Below are positions 36,275 to 44,498 of a stretch of DNA of 52,175 nt, piece by piece (the stretch's first letter is position 1; the number at the start of each line of letters is the position of its first letter). The stretch comes from a virus: positions 1-52,175 of IMG/VR virus record IMGVR_UViG_3300028840_000942. One strand, 5' to 3'. A program made the translations under genes and the position numbers. The notes beneath the pieces are model-generated. The model had not been told where the DNA came from and searched no databases. It saw nothing but the letters and a program-made list of their open reading frames with translations.

Positions 36275-37553
36275 TACAACTAAACTTAATATATTTAATA
36301 AGCAAAAATTACCCTCACAGCCATTGGCGCCACAGCCAGACCCGTATCAGGCACAGCCCACAATGGACCAACAACCATTGATGGGGCAACAGACTACTAA
36401 TTGGAGCATGCCCAACTGGATGCCACAGGGCACATATGATTGGTGGGGACGAAACCCAGACCCTGGCTTCGGCACACCTGACCAACCCTGGTACAGGCAC
36501 CCCAGTTGGGGAGATGATGCCGTTTACAATCCACACTATGGCTACCAGAACGTAAGGGACATTGCTGATTTGTATGGTAGCGGTCAGGACTTTTGGAACT
36601 TTGGACTTACTCCGCAGACAGACCAAGACTGGTCAGGATATGGTTTTACCCGTCCAGATAGGACACAGATAACTAGGGACCAATTAGCAGACCCAGGAGG
36701 CGGAGATGGGGCACAGATGCCAACGAAATCTATCGCTGACTGGCTTCAGGGGTTATTTAATCCGAACTATTCAGACTTGCCGTATTACCCCGATGCTGAT
36801 GTGGGACCAGGTCAAGGCTTTCAGTACCCAGGGCAATGGGACACCGCTTCAGATGTGTTGACTAACTTTGCTTATGGCGACCCGACACAGGTACCGTGGC
36901 AATGGGATGTGGCTTCACAGATGGGTGCGGATATGTCTGAAACGGGCTTACCCGTGGATGTGGCAGGGTACAAAGAAGCCATGATGCCCGTTATGCAACG
37001 CCAGTATTCAGATATGGCGAAGGATGTAATGGAACAGATGGGACTCATGGGTTTATCTGATTCTTCATCCGCACAGAGGCAGATTGCCGATATAGGTGGT
37101 AGGCTCGCTCAAGAGTATGGTCTAGGTTTAGCCGATAGGGAACTGGGGGCACAGGAATCCGCTAGGCAACGACAGTTATCCGGCGGTGGTTTATTACAGG
37201 GACTTGGTAGCGGTGTCGCAGGGTTAGGTGAGGCGGCACGTAATCGAGCATTACAGGCAGGTGGTATGTTACCCGGATTGGGGCAACAGTATCTACAGGC
37301 ACCGCAGGACTGGGCACAGAGAATGTGGGGCATGGGTACACAGCAACAGGGTATCATGCAACAGGCACTTGACCGTGCTTATCAGGACTTTATGAGGATG
37401 GCACCTGAGTATAGCCCGTGGTTACAACAGGCTATGGGTTATGTGGGATTACCGCCGTTTCTAGGACAGCAACAGTATGGTCAGTCAGGTATGGGTAGCT
37501 TATTCGGCGGGTTAATGAGTATGTTGCCATTCATGCTTGGCTTAGGGGGATAG
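36267..37553 (+). CDS. Gln/Gly-rich internal virion (ejection) protein, 428 aa
   Basis: N-terminal 200 residues are Pro/Gln/Trp-rich and probably disordered. Residues 230-320 are helical (MMPVMQRQYSDMAKDVMEQMGLMG...). The C-terminus is Gly-rich and amphipathic (GSLFGGLMSMLPFMLGLGG), a potential membrane-inserting helix. Such proteins form the channel through which podoviruses inject DNA. Confidence 0.65.
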   Translation: MIDTTKLNIFNKQKLPSQPLAPQPDPYQAQPTMDQQPLMGQQTTNWSMPNWMPQGTYDWWGRNPDPGFGTPDQPWYRHPSWGDDAVYNPHYGYQNVRDIADLYGSGQDFWNFGLTPQTDQDWSGYGFTRPDRTQITRDQLADPGGGDGAQMPTKSIADWLQGLFNPNYSDLPYYPDADVGPGQGFQYPGQWDTASDVLTNFAYGDPTQVPWQWDVASQMGADMSETGLPVDVAGYKEAMMPVMQRQYSDMAKDVMEQMGLMGLSDSSSAQRQIADIGGRLAQEYGLGLADRELGAQESARQRQLSGGGLLQGLGSGVAGLGEAARNRALQAGGMLPGLGQQYLQAPQDWAQRMWGMGTQQQGIMQQALDRAYQDFMRMAPEYSPWLQQAMGYVGLPPFLGQQQYGQSGMGSLFGGLMSMLPFMLGLGG

Positions 37554-37555
37554 AT

Positions 37556-37834
37556 ATGTATAACGACCCAAACACAGGACAGTTTCAATGGGGTAATGTC
37601 ATACAGGATATTATAAGGAACTATTTTATGATGCAAGCATTTGGGCAGGGCGGACAGGGGGGACACCCTACTGACCCAGCATCACAGGCGGCTACCGTAG
37701 GACCAGTCGGTGGGATGAATAGCACTATGCCACCTCCTCAGATACAGGGACGGAACCCGCATGATGCTATGGGTATGGCACAAGACCCCCAACTCATGCA
37801 GATGCTTATGCAGTTACTACAAATGGGGAGGTAA
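37556..37834 (+). CDS. Gln/Met-rich small virion protein, 92 aa
   Basis: Helical start (NVIQDIIRNYFMMQAFGQGG), Gly/Pro middle, Met/Gln-rich end (LMQMLMQLLQMGR). Composition links it to its neighbours. Function unknown. Confidence 0.55.
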   Translation: MYNDPNTGQFQWGNVIQDIIRNYFMMQAFGQGGQGGHPTDPASQAATVGPVGGMNSTMPPPQIQGRNPHDAMGMAQDPQLMQMLMQLLQMGR

Positions 37835-37836
37835 GT

Positions 37837-38490
37837 ATGCCAGTTTATTATAATCCAGGACCGCAACGGTATGCGGAGAGTCAGCAGAACCGCATGGATA
37901 ACTGGATACGGCAGATGCTACAGATGTTTATGATGAAGCAACAGCAGGGCAGGGAAGATACGAGATGGGAACGGGAACAAGGTCAGAAAGAGAAGTATCA
38001 GCAAGGTATATTAGACTATTACGAACACCTTAAAAAACCAACATCTAAAGAAGCCAAGGTTCCAGAATGGCTCGCCAAAGCACGGATAATTGCAGAACAG
38101 ACGGGGCGATCATTGGGGGAAATTGTTACTCAAATGACACTCGGGAAAGACACGGAAGAAAAACCAAGGTTCACTCCGTATCAACAATATCAGATGGGTA
38201 AAGACAAGAGTAAGTGGGGGCAGGACATCCTCTCTTCTATCCTCAAGGGTATTAACACCACAATAGAACAGCGTTCTAGACTATATTACACCAAGGAAGA
38301 GATGGAACAAGACCCCACTCGGAAAGAATTACTTAAAACAAAAGCCTACCTCATCAAAACTTACAAAGCCAAGACAACTTTTTCCGATGCTGATATTGAG
38401 GACATTCTAAAATATGCTGACCTCGCCAATGTATCCGAGGGTGCCACAGATTCCAACCTTATTAAAAGAGAAGACCTAAATAAACGATAG
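37837..38490 (+). CDS. Charged helical virion protein, 217 aa
   Basis: Gln/Arg-rich N-terminal helix (NRMDNWIRQMLQMFMMKQQQGREDTRWERE) and a Lys-rich C-terminal half. The stop TAG overlaps the GTG start of the giant virion gene by one base. Likely part of the injected core complex. Confidence 0.6.
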   Translation: MPVYYNPGPQRYAESQQNRMDNWIRQMLQMFMMKQQQGREDTRWEREQGQKEKYQQGILDYYEHLKKPTSKEAKVPEWLAKARIIAEQTGRSLGEIVTQMTLGKDTEEKPRFTPYQQYQMGKDKSKWGQDILSSILKGINTTIEQRSRLYYTKEEMEQDPTRKELLKTKAYLIKTYKAKTTFSDADIEDILKYADLANVSEGATDSNLIKREDLNKR

Positions 38491-41400
38491 TGGATATACG
38501 CACTCCCTTAAAGAACCCTTTTCAGAAACCTAAACCCACCTCTATTGAGGAATACTATAAATCGGGAAAGTTGCAGGAGTCTATCTTGCCGTTCAATGAA
38601 GACGAGATGCCTGCTGATGGGGATTTGCGTATCAGGGAGAATGTCATCTATCGGTACCATCGGCAACATGATGCTTTTGAAGAACTCATGCGTACCTTTG
38701 ACGAGAAAGAAATCCCTGAAGATGGGGCATTGCGACTCAAGGGTAACGTCATTTATCGCTACGTGAAAGATAAGGATTCTTATGCTCAAGTACAGCAATT
38801 CCCATCAGAGTTCATGCAATCGGCAGAACCCGAACCGCCTAGCCCATTAGGGGAGCGTGGACAGTATGGGAAAATACCTGTCTGGACAGGACCGTGGGAG
38901 TACATCAAAGAAACTATAGCTAATGCACCTCAGAGTATCTCTAACTTAGCGGAGGGCATGGGGCGACTTACCGACCCTACTAATCCCGTATATGCTATCC
39001 TTGATGCACAACGAGGACAGATTCCAGGTTCAGCCATGTACCCCGAAACCGAGGAGAAGCTACAAGAGGGTAAGAACCTTCCCCCCATGATGCAGGCTGG
39101 GTACGCAACTGCTGCGGGCACATCGAAAGATGTCTGGAATCTCGCTACTGCACCTATTCAGTTGGCATGGCGGGCACTTACTAAACCCACTGATACATTA
39201 CGGGAAGACCCAGCGGGATTCGTAGCCGGTTTATTCATCCTCAAGGGTGGATGGAAAGCAGGTAAGACAGCCGTGGCGAAGCAAGTAGCCAAGGGGTATG
39301 TAGAAACAAACTTTATCCATGACTTGATCGACTCTATTCCGAATGAGAATTTGCAAAAATTTGGCATTGAGGGAGAGGCATTTAAGGCAAGCCTACGGAC
39401 AGAGATACCCAAAGATACCAAAATAGCATTCAAGGCTACCTCTGATGCTGTGCCAAAGTCACGCATTGGACAGAAACCTATACAGCCTGCAACACCCAGT
39501 AGCAAGCTATATCGAGAACAACTCATTAAGGAAACCCCTGGATATGCAGAGAAAGTAGCACAGACTGAGAAGGCATTGGCTGATAGACCGATATCTAAAC
39601 GGTTATTTGAACGCCCAATGGAAATTGCCGAGGATGCCCCGTTACCCAAGTTGACCGAAGAACAGGTGCAGGCGTTCAAGAAAAAAGGCGGCAAGGTTGA
39701 AACCATTAAGGAAGAGTTCCCGCTAGAGCGTGAACGCACCTTTAAAACCAAAGCAAGGGGCAAGCCCGATGATATTTCCTTTCACTCAGGTATCCCTGCT
39801 GATGAGGTGGTCGGTAAACTCATCAAGATAGCTAGGCAGACACGGTTAGGACAAGAAGCACTTAACAGGGTATTCCAACGGCGGTCTGCTATCGGATTGG
39901 GAGAACTAAAAACTGAGCAGGTTATAGCAGATACCCTTGGCAAACTTTCAGATGTCGAGGCGGAAGCCTTTACCTTTGTCAAGGGTGGTTTGAAAGATAT
40001 CGAACTACTGAAGAAGTCTGGGTACAAACATCTTGCTAAAGATGTAGAGAAGCCCTCACCACAACTCAAGAGGGCTGTGGTGGAACTCGGTAAAGAGTTC
40101 GATAAAGACTTTAAGATACTTAAAGAACATTACGATAAGATAAAATTCGTTGAGGATTATGTGCCCCAGATGTGGGACATCCCTAAGAATGAACGAACGA
40201 GTTTCGTCAATCAGTTCAAACTCAAGAATCCCTTTACCGACCCCCGTAAGATACCAACCTTAGAGGAAGGATTAAAAGCGGGGTATAAACTCAAGGTCAC
40301 TAATATTAAAGACATCTATCGCATCTACAGTAAGTATAAGAATGAGGTGATTGCCAATCTCAATCTCGTAGATGCACTATCGACCATGATGGATGAAGCG
40401 GGTCGTCCGGTCATAGTTAAGAAATCTACCCAGGCAGTTCCAGAGTATGTGGAGATGGAACATCCCGCATTCGGATTAACAAAGAAGGCATATGTACACC
40501 CTGAAATAGCCAATGAGTTACAGGTGGTATTCCGCCGACCTCATGTATCAAAGGTGGGGCGGGCATACGACCAGTTAAACGCCTTCCTGAAGTATTCGCA
40601 ATTATCCTTAACCCTGTTCCATCACGGAGCATTATCTGAATCTGCACTAGGCATGCTCGGTCCGAAAGGTTTGGCGAAGGCTGCTACTGAGTCTATTAAA
40701 CGCATGAAGAAGGGGGCTAAACCCATCGTGCTAGAGAAGGGTGAATTGTCGGCTGATGGGATACAGCACGGGTTACAGCTAAAGCCCTCGTCAGATGTGC
40801 AGTTAAGCATGTTGAGTAAGATGTTGTCTGACATAGAGGGGAAGTTGCCCGATGGAAAGACGGCCTTTACTCGTGTCATGGGACCAAAGGCAGCAGTAAA
40901 AACAGGCAGTAAATTTTTTGAGAATTGGAATAAGTTTCTATGGGACAACCTACATAATACATTGAAACTCATGTCCTATGAGAAGTTAGTCCATAGAGAG
41001 TTGGGGCGTGTTGGCAAGACCACTATGAAGGAACTTGGTCGTGATATGACCAAGGCTGAGATTGCCGCTATGAAGAAAGAGATTGCATCGTTTGTGAACG
41101 ACTCTTTCGGTGGGCAAAACTGGGATGTTCTTGGCTCTGGGCGTATCAGGCTTGGAGATCCTATCTATCGCAGAAACCTACAGCGTATTTTTCTGGCACC
41201 TGACTGGACTATCTCGGTTATACGGCAAGCAAGTGCGTTAGGACGCGGACCGATGAAGACCGCACTAGGCAAAGAACTGCTCAAGCAGGGGGTGGAACGT
41301 CAAGGGGGACTAGAACTCGTCAAGGGTAAGACCCTGACTGATATATCCAGGTACTACTGGAAACGCATGGCTGCCTATTCGTTTGTAGTGATGCAGGGTG

Positions 41401-42521
41401 TTAATTATGCCGCATCGGAAAAGATACATGGTAAGGGTAGGTTCACTTGGGAGAACCCCCCAGGTAAAACTCTACACATCCTCGTTGGTCGAGGTGGCGT
41501 GGGTAAGAATGTTAAGGGGGAACCTGAGATATATTTACGTTGGGGTAAACAGTTATCAGAGCCTATAAGATGGGCAACCTCTACCACTGAGATATTAGGT
41601 TCTAAAATGTCTCCCACCGGTAGCCTGATAGGGCGGCAACTCTTTAAGCACGACCCTGGTACCGGATGGCCTACTGCATGGGCAAGGAAAGAAGAAAAGG
41701 GGGGCTTCGCTTGGGGCGAACGCATTAAGGATGTTATATCCCTTCCCGTGCCATTCTCTCTGAAGAAATATATCTTAGAAGAGGGTTCGGGTAGTTTCCT
41801 GTTTACATGGCCTCTCTCCAAGGGTATGACTCGCGGGAAAACCGTAGCGGAGTTTCACAAAGCCCTTGCTATGAAAGACCCAGAGAAAAAAGATGCACAT
41901 ATCCAGAGAGTGGCGATGGCCGCTACAGAGAATGGGTTAAACTGGGACGAATTACTTAGTGAAGCAGAGGGTGATATTAGGAGTGAGGATAGATGGAAGC
42001 GTGACAAATATCTAAACAAGTTCCGCAAGGAATTGAAAAAACTCAAGACAGTAGATGAGCAGGTAGATTTACTTCATGCGTATCGACAGCGTGAAACCCT
42101 GACTCATCAAGAGATTCGTACCCTATCTGAAGAAATGAAAGACCGCCAGGAAATCCTTAAAAGGCTTGACAATCTCAAGATAGAAGAATCTTTTATGAAA
42201 AGAGTGGGGAAGAAAGATTATCGTGATGCCCAATCTATAAGAGATTCCATCCGTGACCAGTATGAAACGGTGCGCAATCAAGCCATTATGCACATCCGTG
42301 AGAATAGCATTAATAAAGCCGTCAAGCTTGTTAAGGAATGGAACAGTAATCTTGATGTACAGATGAAACCCCTGGCTGAGAAGTTAGGTAAAACGTTGCC
42401 TCAATTAAAAGCCAAGGGATTATATAAAGATTTTCACATATCAGTATCACAGTTGAGAGGGATGGTTAAATCCGAGAAAACCAAGACACGGACGACACCA
42501 TTTGAGAGAAGTATTAAGTAG
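38490..42521 (+). CDS. Large internal virion / DNA ejection protein, 1343 aa
   Basis: The largest protein, GTG start, in the position and size range of T7 gp16-type internal core proteins. Predominantly helical and charged. Near the N-terminus two homologous units of about 38 residues (DEMPADGDLRIRENVIYRY; KEIPEDGALRLKGNVIYRY) stand in tandem. No lytic transglycosylase Glu motif is obvious. The central and C-terminal parts have long helices and basic stretches. Probably ejected with the DNA and builds a trans-envelope conduit. Confidence 0.7.
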   Translation: MDIRTPLKNPFQKPKPTSIEEYYKSGKLQESILPFNEDEMPADGDLRIRENVIYRYHRQHDAFEELMRTFDEKEIPEDGALRLKGNVIYRYVKDKDSYAQVQQFPSEFMQSAEPEPPSPLGERGQYGKIPVWTGPWEYIKETIANAPQSISNLAEGMGRLTDPTNPVYAILDAQRGQIPGSAMYPETEEKLQEGKNLPPMMQAGYATAAGTSKDVWNLATAPIQLAWRALTKPTDTLREDPAGFVAGLFILKGGWKAGKTAVAKQVAKGYVETNFIHDLIDSIPNENLQKFGIEGEAFKASLRTEIPKDTKIAFKATSDAVPKSRIGQKPIQPATPSSKLYREQLIKETPGYAEKVAQTEKALADRPISKRLFERPMEIAEDAPLPKLTEEQVQAFKKKGGKVETIKEEFPLERERTFKTKARGKPDDISFHSGIPADEVVGKLIKIARQTRLGQEALNRVFQRRSAIGLGELKTEQVIADTLGKLSDVEAEAFTFVKGGLKDIELLKKSGYKHLAKDVEKPSPQLKRAVVELGKEFDKDFKILKEHYDKIKFVEDYVPQMWDIPKNERTSFVNQFKLKNPFTDPRKIPTLEEGLKAGYKLKVTNIKDIYRIYSKYKNEVIANLNLVDALSTMMDEAGRPVIVKKSTQAVPEYVEMEHPAFGLTKKAYVHPEIANELQVVFRRPHVSKVGRAYDQLNAFLKYSQLSLTLFHHGALSESALGMLGPKGLAKAATESIKRMKKGAKPIVLEKGELSADGIQHGLQLKPSSDVQLSMLSKMLSDIEGKLPDGKTAFTRVMGPKAAVKTGSKFFENWNKFLWDNLHNTLKLMSYEKLVHRELGRVGKTTMKELGRDMTKAEIAAMKKEIASFVNDSFGGQNWDVLGSGRIRLGDPIYRRNLQRIFLAPDWTISVIRQASALGRGPMKTALGKELLKQGVERQGGLELVKGKTLTDISRYYWKRMAAYSFVVMQGVNYAASEKIHGKGRFTWENPPGKTLHILVGRGGVGKNVKGEPEIYLRWGKQLSEPIRWATSTTEILGSKMSPTGSLIGRQLFKHDPGTGWPTAWARKEEKGGFAWGERIKDVISLPVPFSLKKYILEEGSGSFLFTWPLSKGMTRGKTVAEFHKALAMKDPEKKDAHIQRVAMAATENGLNWDELLSEAEGDIRSEDRWKRDKYLNKFRKELKKLKTVDEQVDLLHAYRQRETLTHQEIRTLSEEMKDRQEILKRLDNLKIEESFMKRVGKKDYRDAQSIRDSIRDQYETVRNQAIMHIRENSINKAVKLVKEWNSNLDVQMKPLAEKLGKTLPQLKAKGLYKDFHISVSQLRGMVKSEKTKTRTTPFERSIK

Positions 42522-42530
42522 GAGTAATAA

Positions 42531-42650
42531 ATGAGTCCAGAACTTATCGCCGCGATTGCTGCCGGCGTGGTAGCGGTTATCGGCGCATTAATCAAACTTA
42601 TTCCTAAGATTATCCGTCTTATCAAGACGATACGCGGGCAGAAATTCTAG
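42531..42650 (+). CDS. Small membrane peptide, 39 aa (holin-like)
   Basis: ATG 42531 after AGGAGTAATAA; TAG 42648-42650. SPELIAAIAAGVVAVIGALIKLIPKIIRLIKTIRG is one hydrophobic helix followed by a basic amphipathic helix, similar to toxin-type or pinholin-type peptides. Followed by a TTTACCCGCG motif (42653-42662). Could be a holin or a pore-forming peptide. Confidence 0.55.
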   Translation: MSPELIAAIAAGVVAVIGALIKLIPKIIRLIKTIRGQKF

Positions 42651-42679
42651 GGTTTACCCGCGCACAGCAGGAGGGGGAA

Positions 42680-43522
42680 GTGCGTAAACTTGTGTACTGT
42701 AGCATTATCTTAGCCATGTTATTCAGCGTAGGCTGTACACAACGTCCCACACCTTACTTTGCCCCGCCTAGCGTTGTTGAAAACGCTTACAACCACATAG
42801 TATCTATCGCTGTTTACTACTATATGCCACAGGAAGAATGGGAAAAGCGTATGTATGTGGATGATGGGATACCTAAAGAGGACATAGCGACTGACTCTCA
42901 CATAGGGGACAAGCCAATAAAATGCGTGGCTTACATAGGTAGCGGTACTCTAATGCGGGATAACCATGTTATTACTGTCCGCCATTTATTTGACCACAAT
43001 GAGAACACTTATGACCGTAAGATATGGGTGTTTCATCAGCAGGTTGACCACCCCATCGAGGCTGACCTTATCGCTATTACTGAGAAGAAGGTTGACGAAG
43101 ATTATTATAACGATTACGCCTGCATTAAACTGAGGGAGAACCTTGGTTACCCCGGGCTGACTGTAGCCCGGCAAAATCCCAAGCTAGGTGAGAAGGTTCT
43201 GTTTGGATGTAGTGTCGGGGGTACCGCATACTTTCTCAGGTTCGGTGTGGTGAGCCATTTTAAATGGTACTTCCGCAAGGATGATGAGGGTAGGCTACAC
43301 CTGTCCCATTGGGTTGGGTATCAATTCACGACCGTATCCCCGTCAGGTCCAGGTGACTCAGGGTCATCAATCATCAATACTCATGGGCAGATAGTGGGGA
43401 TAATTTATATCGGGGTAAACATTTACGAACAGATGTATAGCTTCTCGAATCCGGTGGAGATGTTGTGGGAATTTTTAGACGAACACCACTTAAAATACTT
43501 GGCTTATCCCTGTATGGATTAA
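42680..43522 (+). CDS. Trypsin-like serine protease lipoprotein
   Basis: 280 residues, GTG start preceded by AGGAGGGGGAA. Residues 1-19 are a lipoprotein signal with lipobox FSVGC (Cys19). The mature part is a chymotrypsin-fold protease: H102 in HVITVRHLFD, D145 in YNDYACIKL and S227 in SGPGDSGSSII, with GQIVGIIYIG after the nucleophile. The triad is intact. It would be anchored in a membrane facing outward or periplasmic. Located in the lysis/export cluster; role unknown (cleavage of envelope or receptor proteins, or superinfection control). Confidence 0.8.
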   Translation: MRKLVYCSIILAMLFSVGCTQRPTPYFAPPSVVENAYNHIVSIAVYYYMPQEEWEKRMYVDDGIPKEDIATDSHIGDKPIKCVAYIGSGTLMRDNHVITVRHLFDHNENTYDRKIWVFHQQVDHPIEADLIAITEKKVDEDYYNDYACIKLRENLGYPGLTVARQNPKLGEKVLFGCSVGGTAYFLRFGVVSHFKWYFRKDDEGRLHLSHWVGYQFTTVSPSGPGDSGSSIINTHGQIVGIIYIGVNIYEQMYSFSNPVEMLWEFLDEHHLKYLAYPCMD

Positions 43523-43815
43523 TCCTTATTGGGTGTACCCAGATTAATTCTAATGCACCCCGAAGACTGAGTCCGGAATGGTGGGACATAAGGCAGGCGA
43601 GGCAGGAAAGGCATGAGTTACCGAACATCTACATTGTATTCAATGACCATCAGTTGGCTTGGGTGTATAACGATGGTGTTCGGTTCACCAATTCGGAGTT
43701 TAAGGAATACATACATGGCCTGGCGTTTGTACAGGGATGTAAAAAAATACGATTCCGTTATGGAATCAACGTACATCGGGAAAGGATAATCAGATATGCA
43801 GTTATCTATTATTAA
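43465..43815 (+). CDS. Lipoprotein, 116 aa
   Basis: Begins 58 bases inside the protease gene in another frame. Signal with lipobox LILIGC (Cys24), then PRRLSPEWWDIRQARQERHELP and a beta-rich C-terminus. An embedded lipoprotein overlapping its neighbour recalls Rz/Rz1 spanin pairs, but the upstream partner is a protease, not an i-spanin, so that analogy is weak. Function unknown. Confidence 0.65.
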   Translation: MGIFRRTPLKILGLSLYGLILIGCTQINSNAPRRLSPEWWDIRQARQERHELPNIYIVFNDHQLAWVYNDGVRFTNSEFKEYIHGLAFVQGCKKIRFRYGINVHRERIIRYAVIYY

Positions 43816-43945
43816 GTTAGTTGGTCCCGCCTTTGTCGCTTCCCTTATTCTATTACTCTTAGATAGCGTGGGGGTACCGCTTGAGTTCATTATTGCTGGC
43901 GCTCTATTTGTGGGATGGGTGCTGGGCAGGACTGTAGAAGTATGA
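43796..43945 (+). CDS. Two-pass membrane protein, 49 aa (holin candidate)
   Basis: ATG 43796 lies inside the end of the lipoprotein gene; stop TGA 43943-43945 overlaps the next ATG. Two hydrophobic helices (LVGPAFVASLILLLL and FIIAGALFVGWVLG) with a short turn DSVGVPLE. Size and topology fit class II holins. Confidence 0.6.
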   Translation: MQLSIIKLVGPAFVASLILLLLDSVGVPLEFIIAGALFVGWVLGRTVEV

Positions 43946-44127
43946 GCGAACCGCTTGACAAGGAAACATTTGAAACATGGAAGAATGAGGTATTCGATAA
44001 GTTTGTTACCAACGAGTTTTGCCACCTGAGAGATAAGGTGGACTGGATATTCAAGATGCTTATCGGCAACCTCATAGGAGTAATACTGACACTTGCGGGC
44101 ATACTGTTCGCCCTCATGGTGAAATAA
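43942..44127 (+). CDS. XhlA-like C-terminal-anchored protein, 61 aa (holin candidate)
   Basis: ATG 43942 (MSEPLDKETFETWKNEVFDKF) overlaps the preceding stop. Charged helix of about 38 residues followed by one C-terminal membrane helix (IGVILTLAGILFALMV), the layout of haemolysin XhlA-type proteins that act with a holin. Paired with the 49-aa two-pass protein. Confidence 0.6.
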   Translation: MSEPLDKETFETWKNEVFDKFVTNEFCHLRDKVDWIFKMLIGNLIGVILTLAGILFALMVK

Positions 44128-44128
44128 G

Positions 44129-44158
44129 ATTTCGTGTTTCTGCATGATAACACGAAAT
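44129..44158. promoter_or_regulatory. Perfect 10-bp inverted repeat before terminase
   Basis: ATTTCGTGTT (44129-44138), 10-base spacer, AACACGAAAT (44149-44158). It lies in the 77-base gap between the XhlA-like gene and the small terminase gene. No T-run follows, so it is not an ordinary terminator. Candidate operator or packaging recognition site. Confidence 0.6.
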
Positions 44159-44204
44159 ATAAATACCACAAGTTTACAAATATGTCAACTATGAGCCTTA
44201 AAAC

Positions 44205-44498
44205 ATGACAAAGAAAAAGAACCCGATAGAATCACACAAGGAAGATGATTTAATACTCGGCAGGGATGAACTGCTTAAGATAATTGAAGAAGATGCCCCG
44301 AATGCTACGGCTGTCAAGAATAAGATAGAAGCTATCAAACTCCTGGCACGTATGCACAAGGCTCTTGCCCCCGATAAAACGATAGTCAAGGCTGAAGCCA
44401 AGGCGGGGGCATTCAATCAGACAGAACTCACCATGCCACAACTCAAACCGGAACACAAGGAAAGACTCCATAACCTACTGAATGCTAAACCAAGTTGA
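44205..44498 (+). CDS. Small terminase-like protein, 97 aa
   Basis: Directly upstream of the large terminase and overlapping it by 17 bases. Helical: KEDDLILGRDELLKIIEEDAPNATAVKNKIEAIKLLARMHKAL, then a short linker and a C-terminal helix LKPEHKERLHNLL. Position and composition fit a small terminase subunit that recognises DNA; sequence identity is not recognisable. Confidence 0.55.
   Translation: MTKKKNPIESHKEDDLILGRDELLKIIEEDAPNATAVKNKIEAIKLLARMHKALAPDKTIVKAEAKAGAFNQTELTMPQLKPEHKERLHNLLNAKPS

Noticed and set aside
39158-39763. 201-codon minus-strand frame inside the ejection protein gene
   Set aside because: Antisense shadow of a clear 1343-codon gene, with no motifs or ribosome site.
43618-44169. 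183-codon minus-strand frame opposite the lysis genes
   Set aside because: Overlaps three well-supported plus-strand genes and the inverted repeat; composition is not protein-like.
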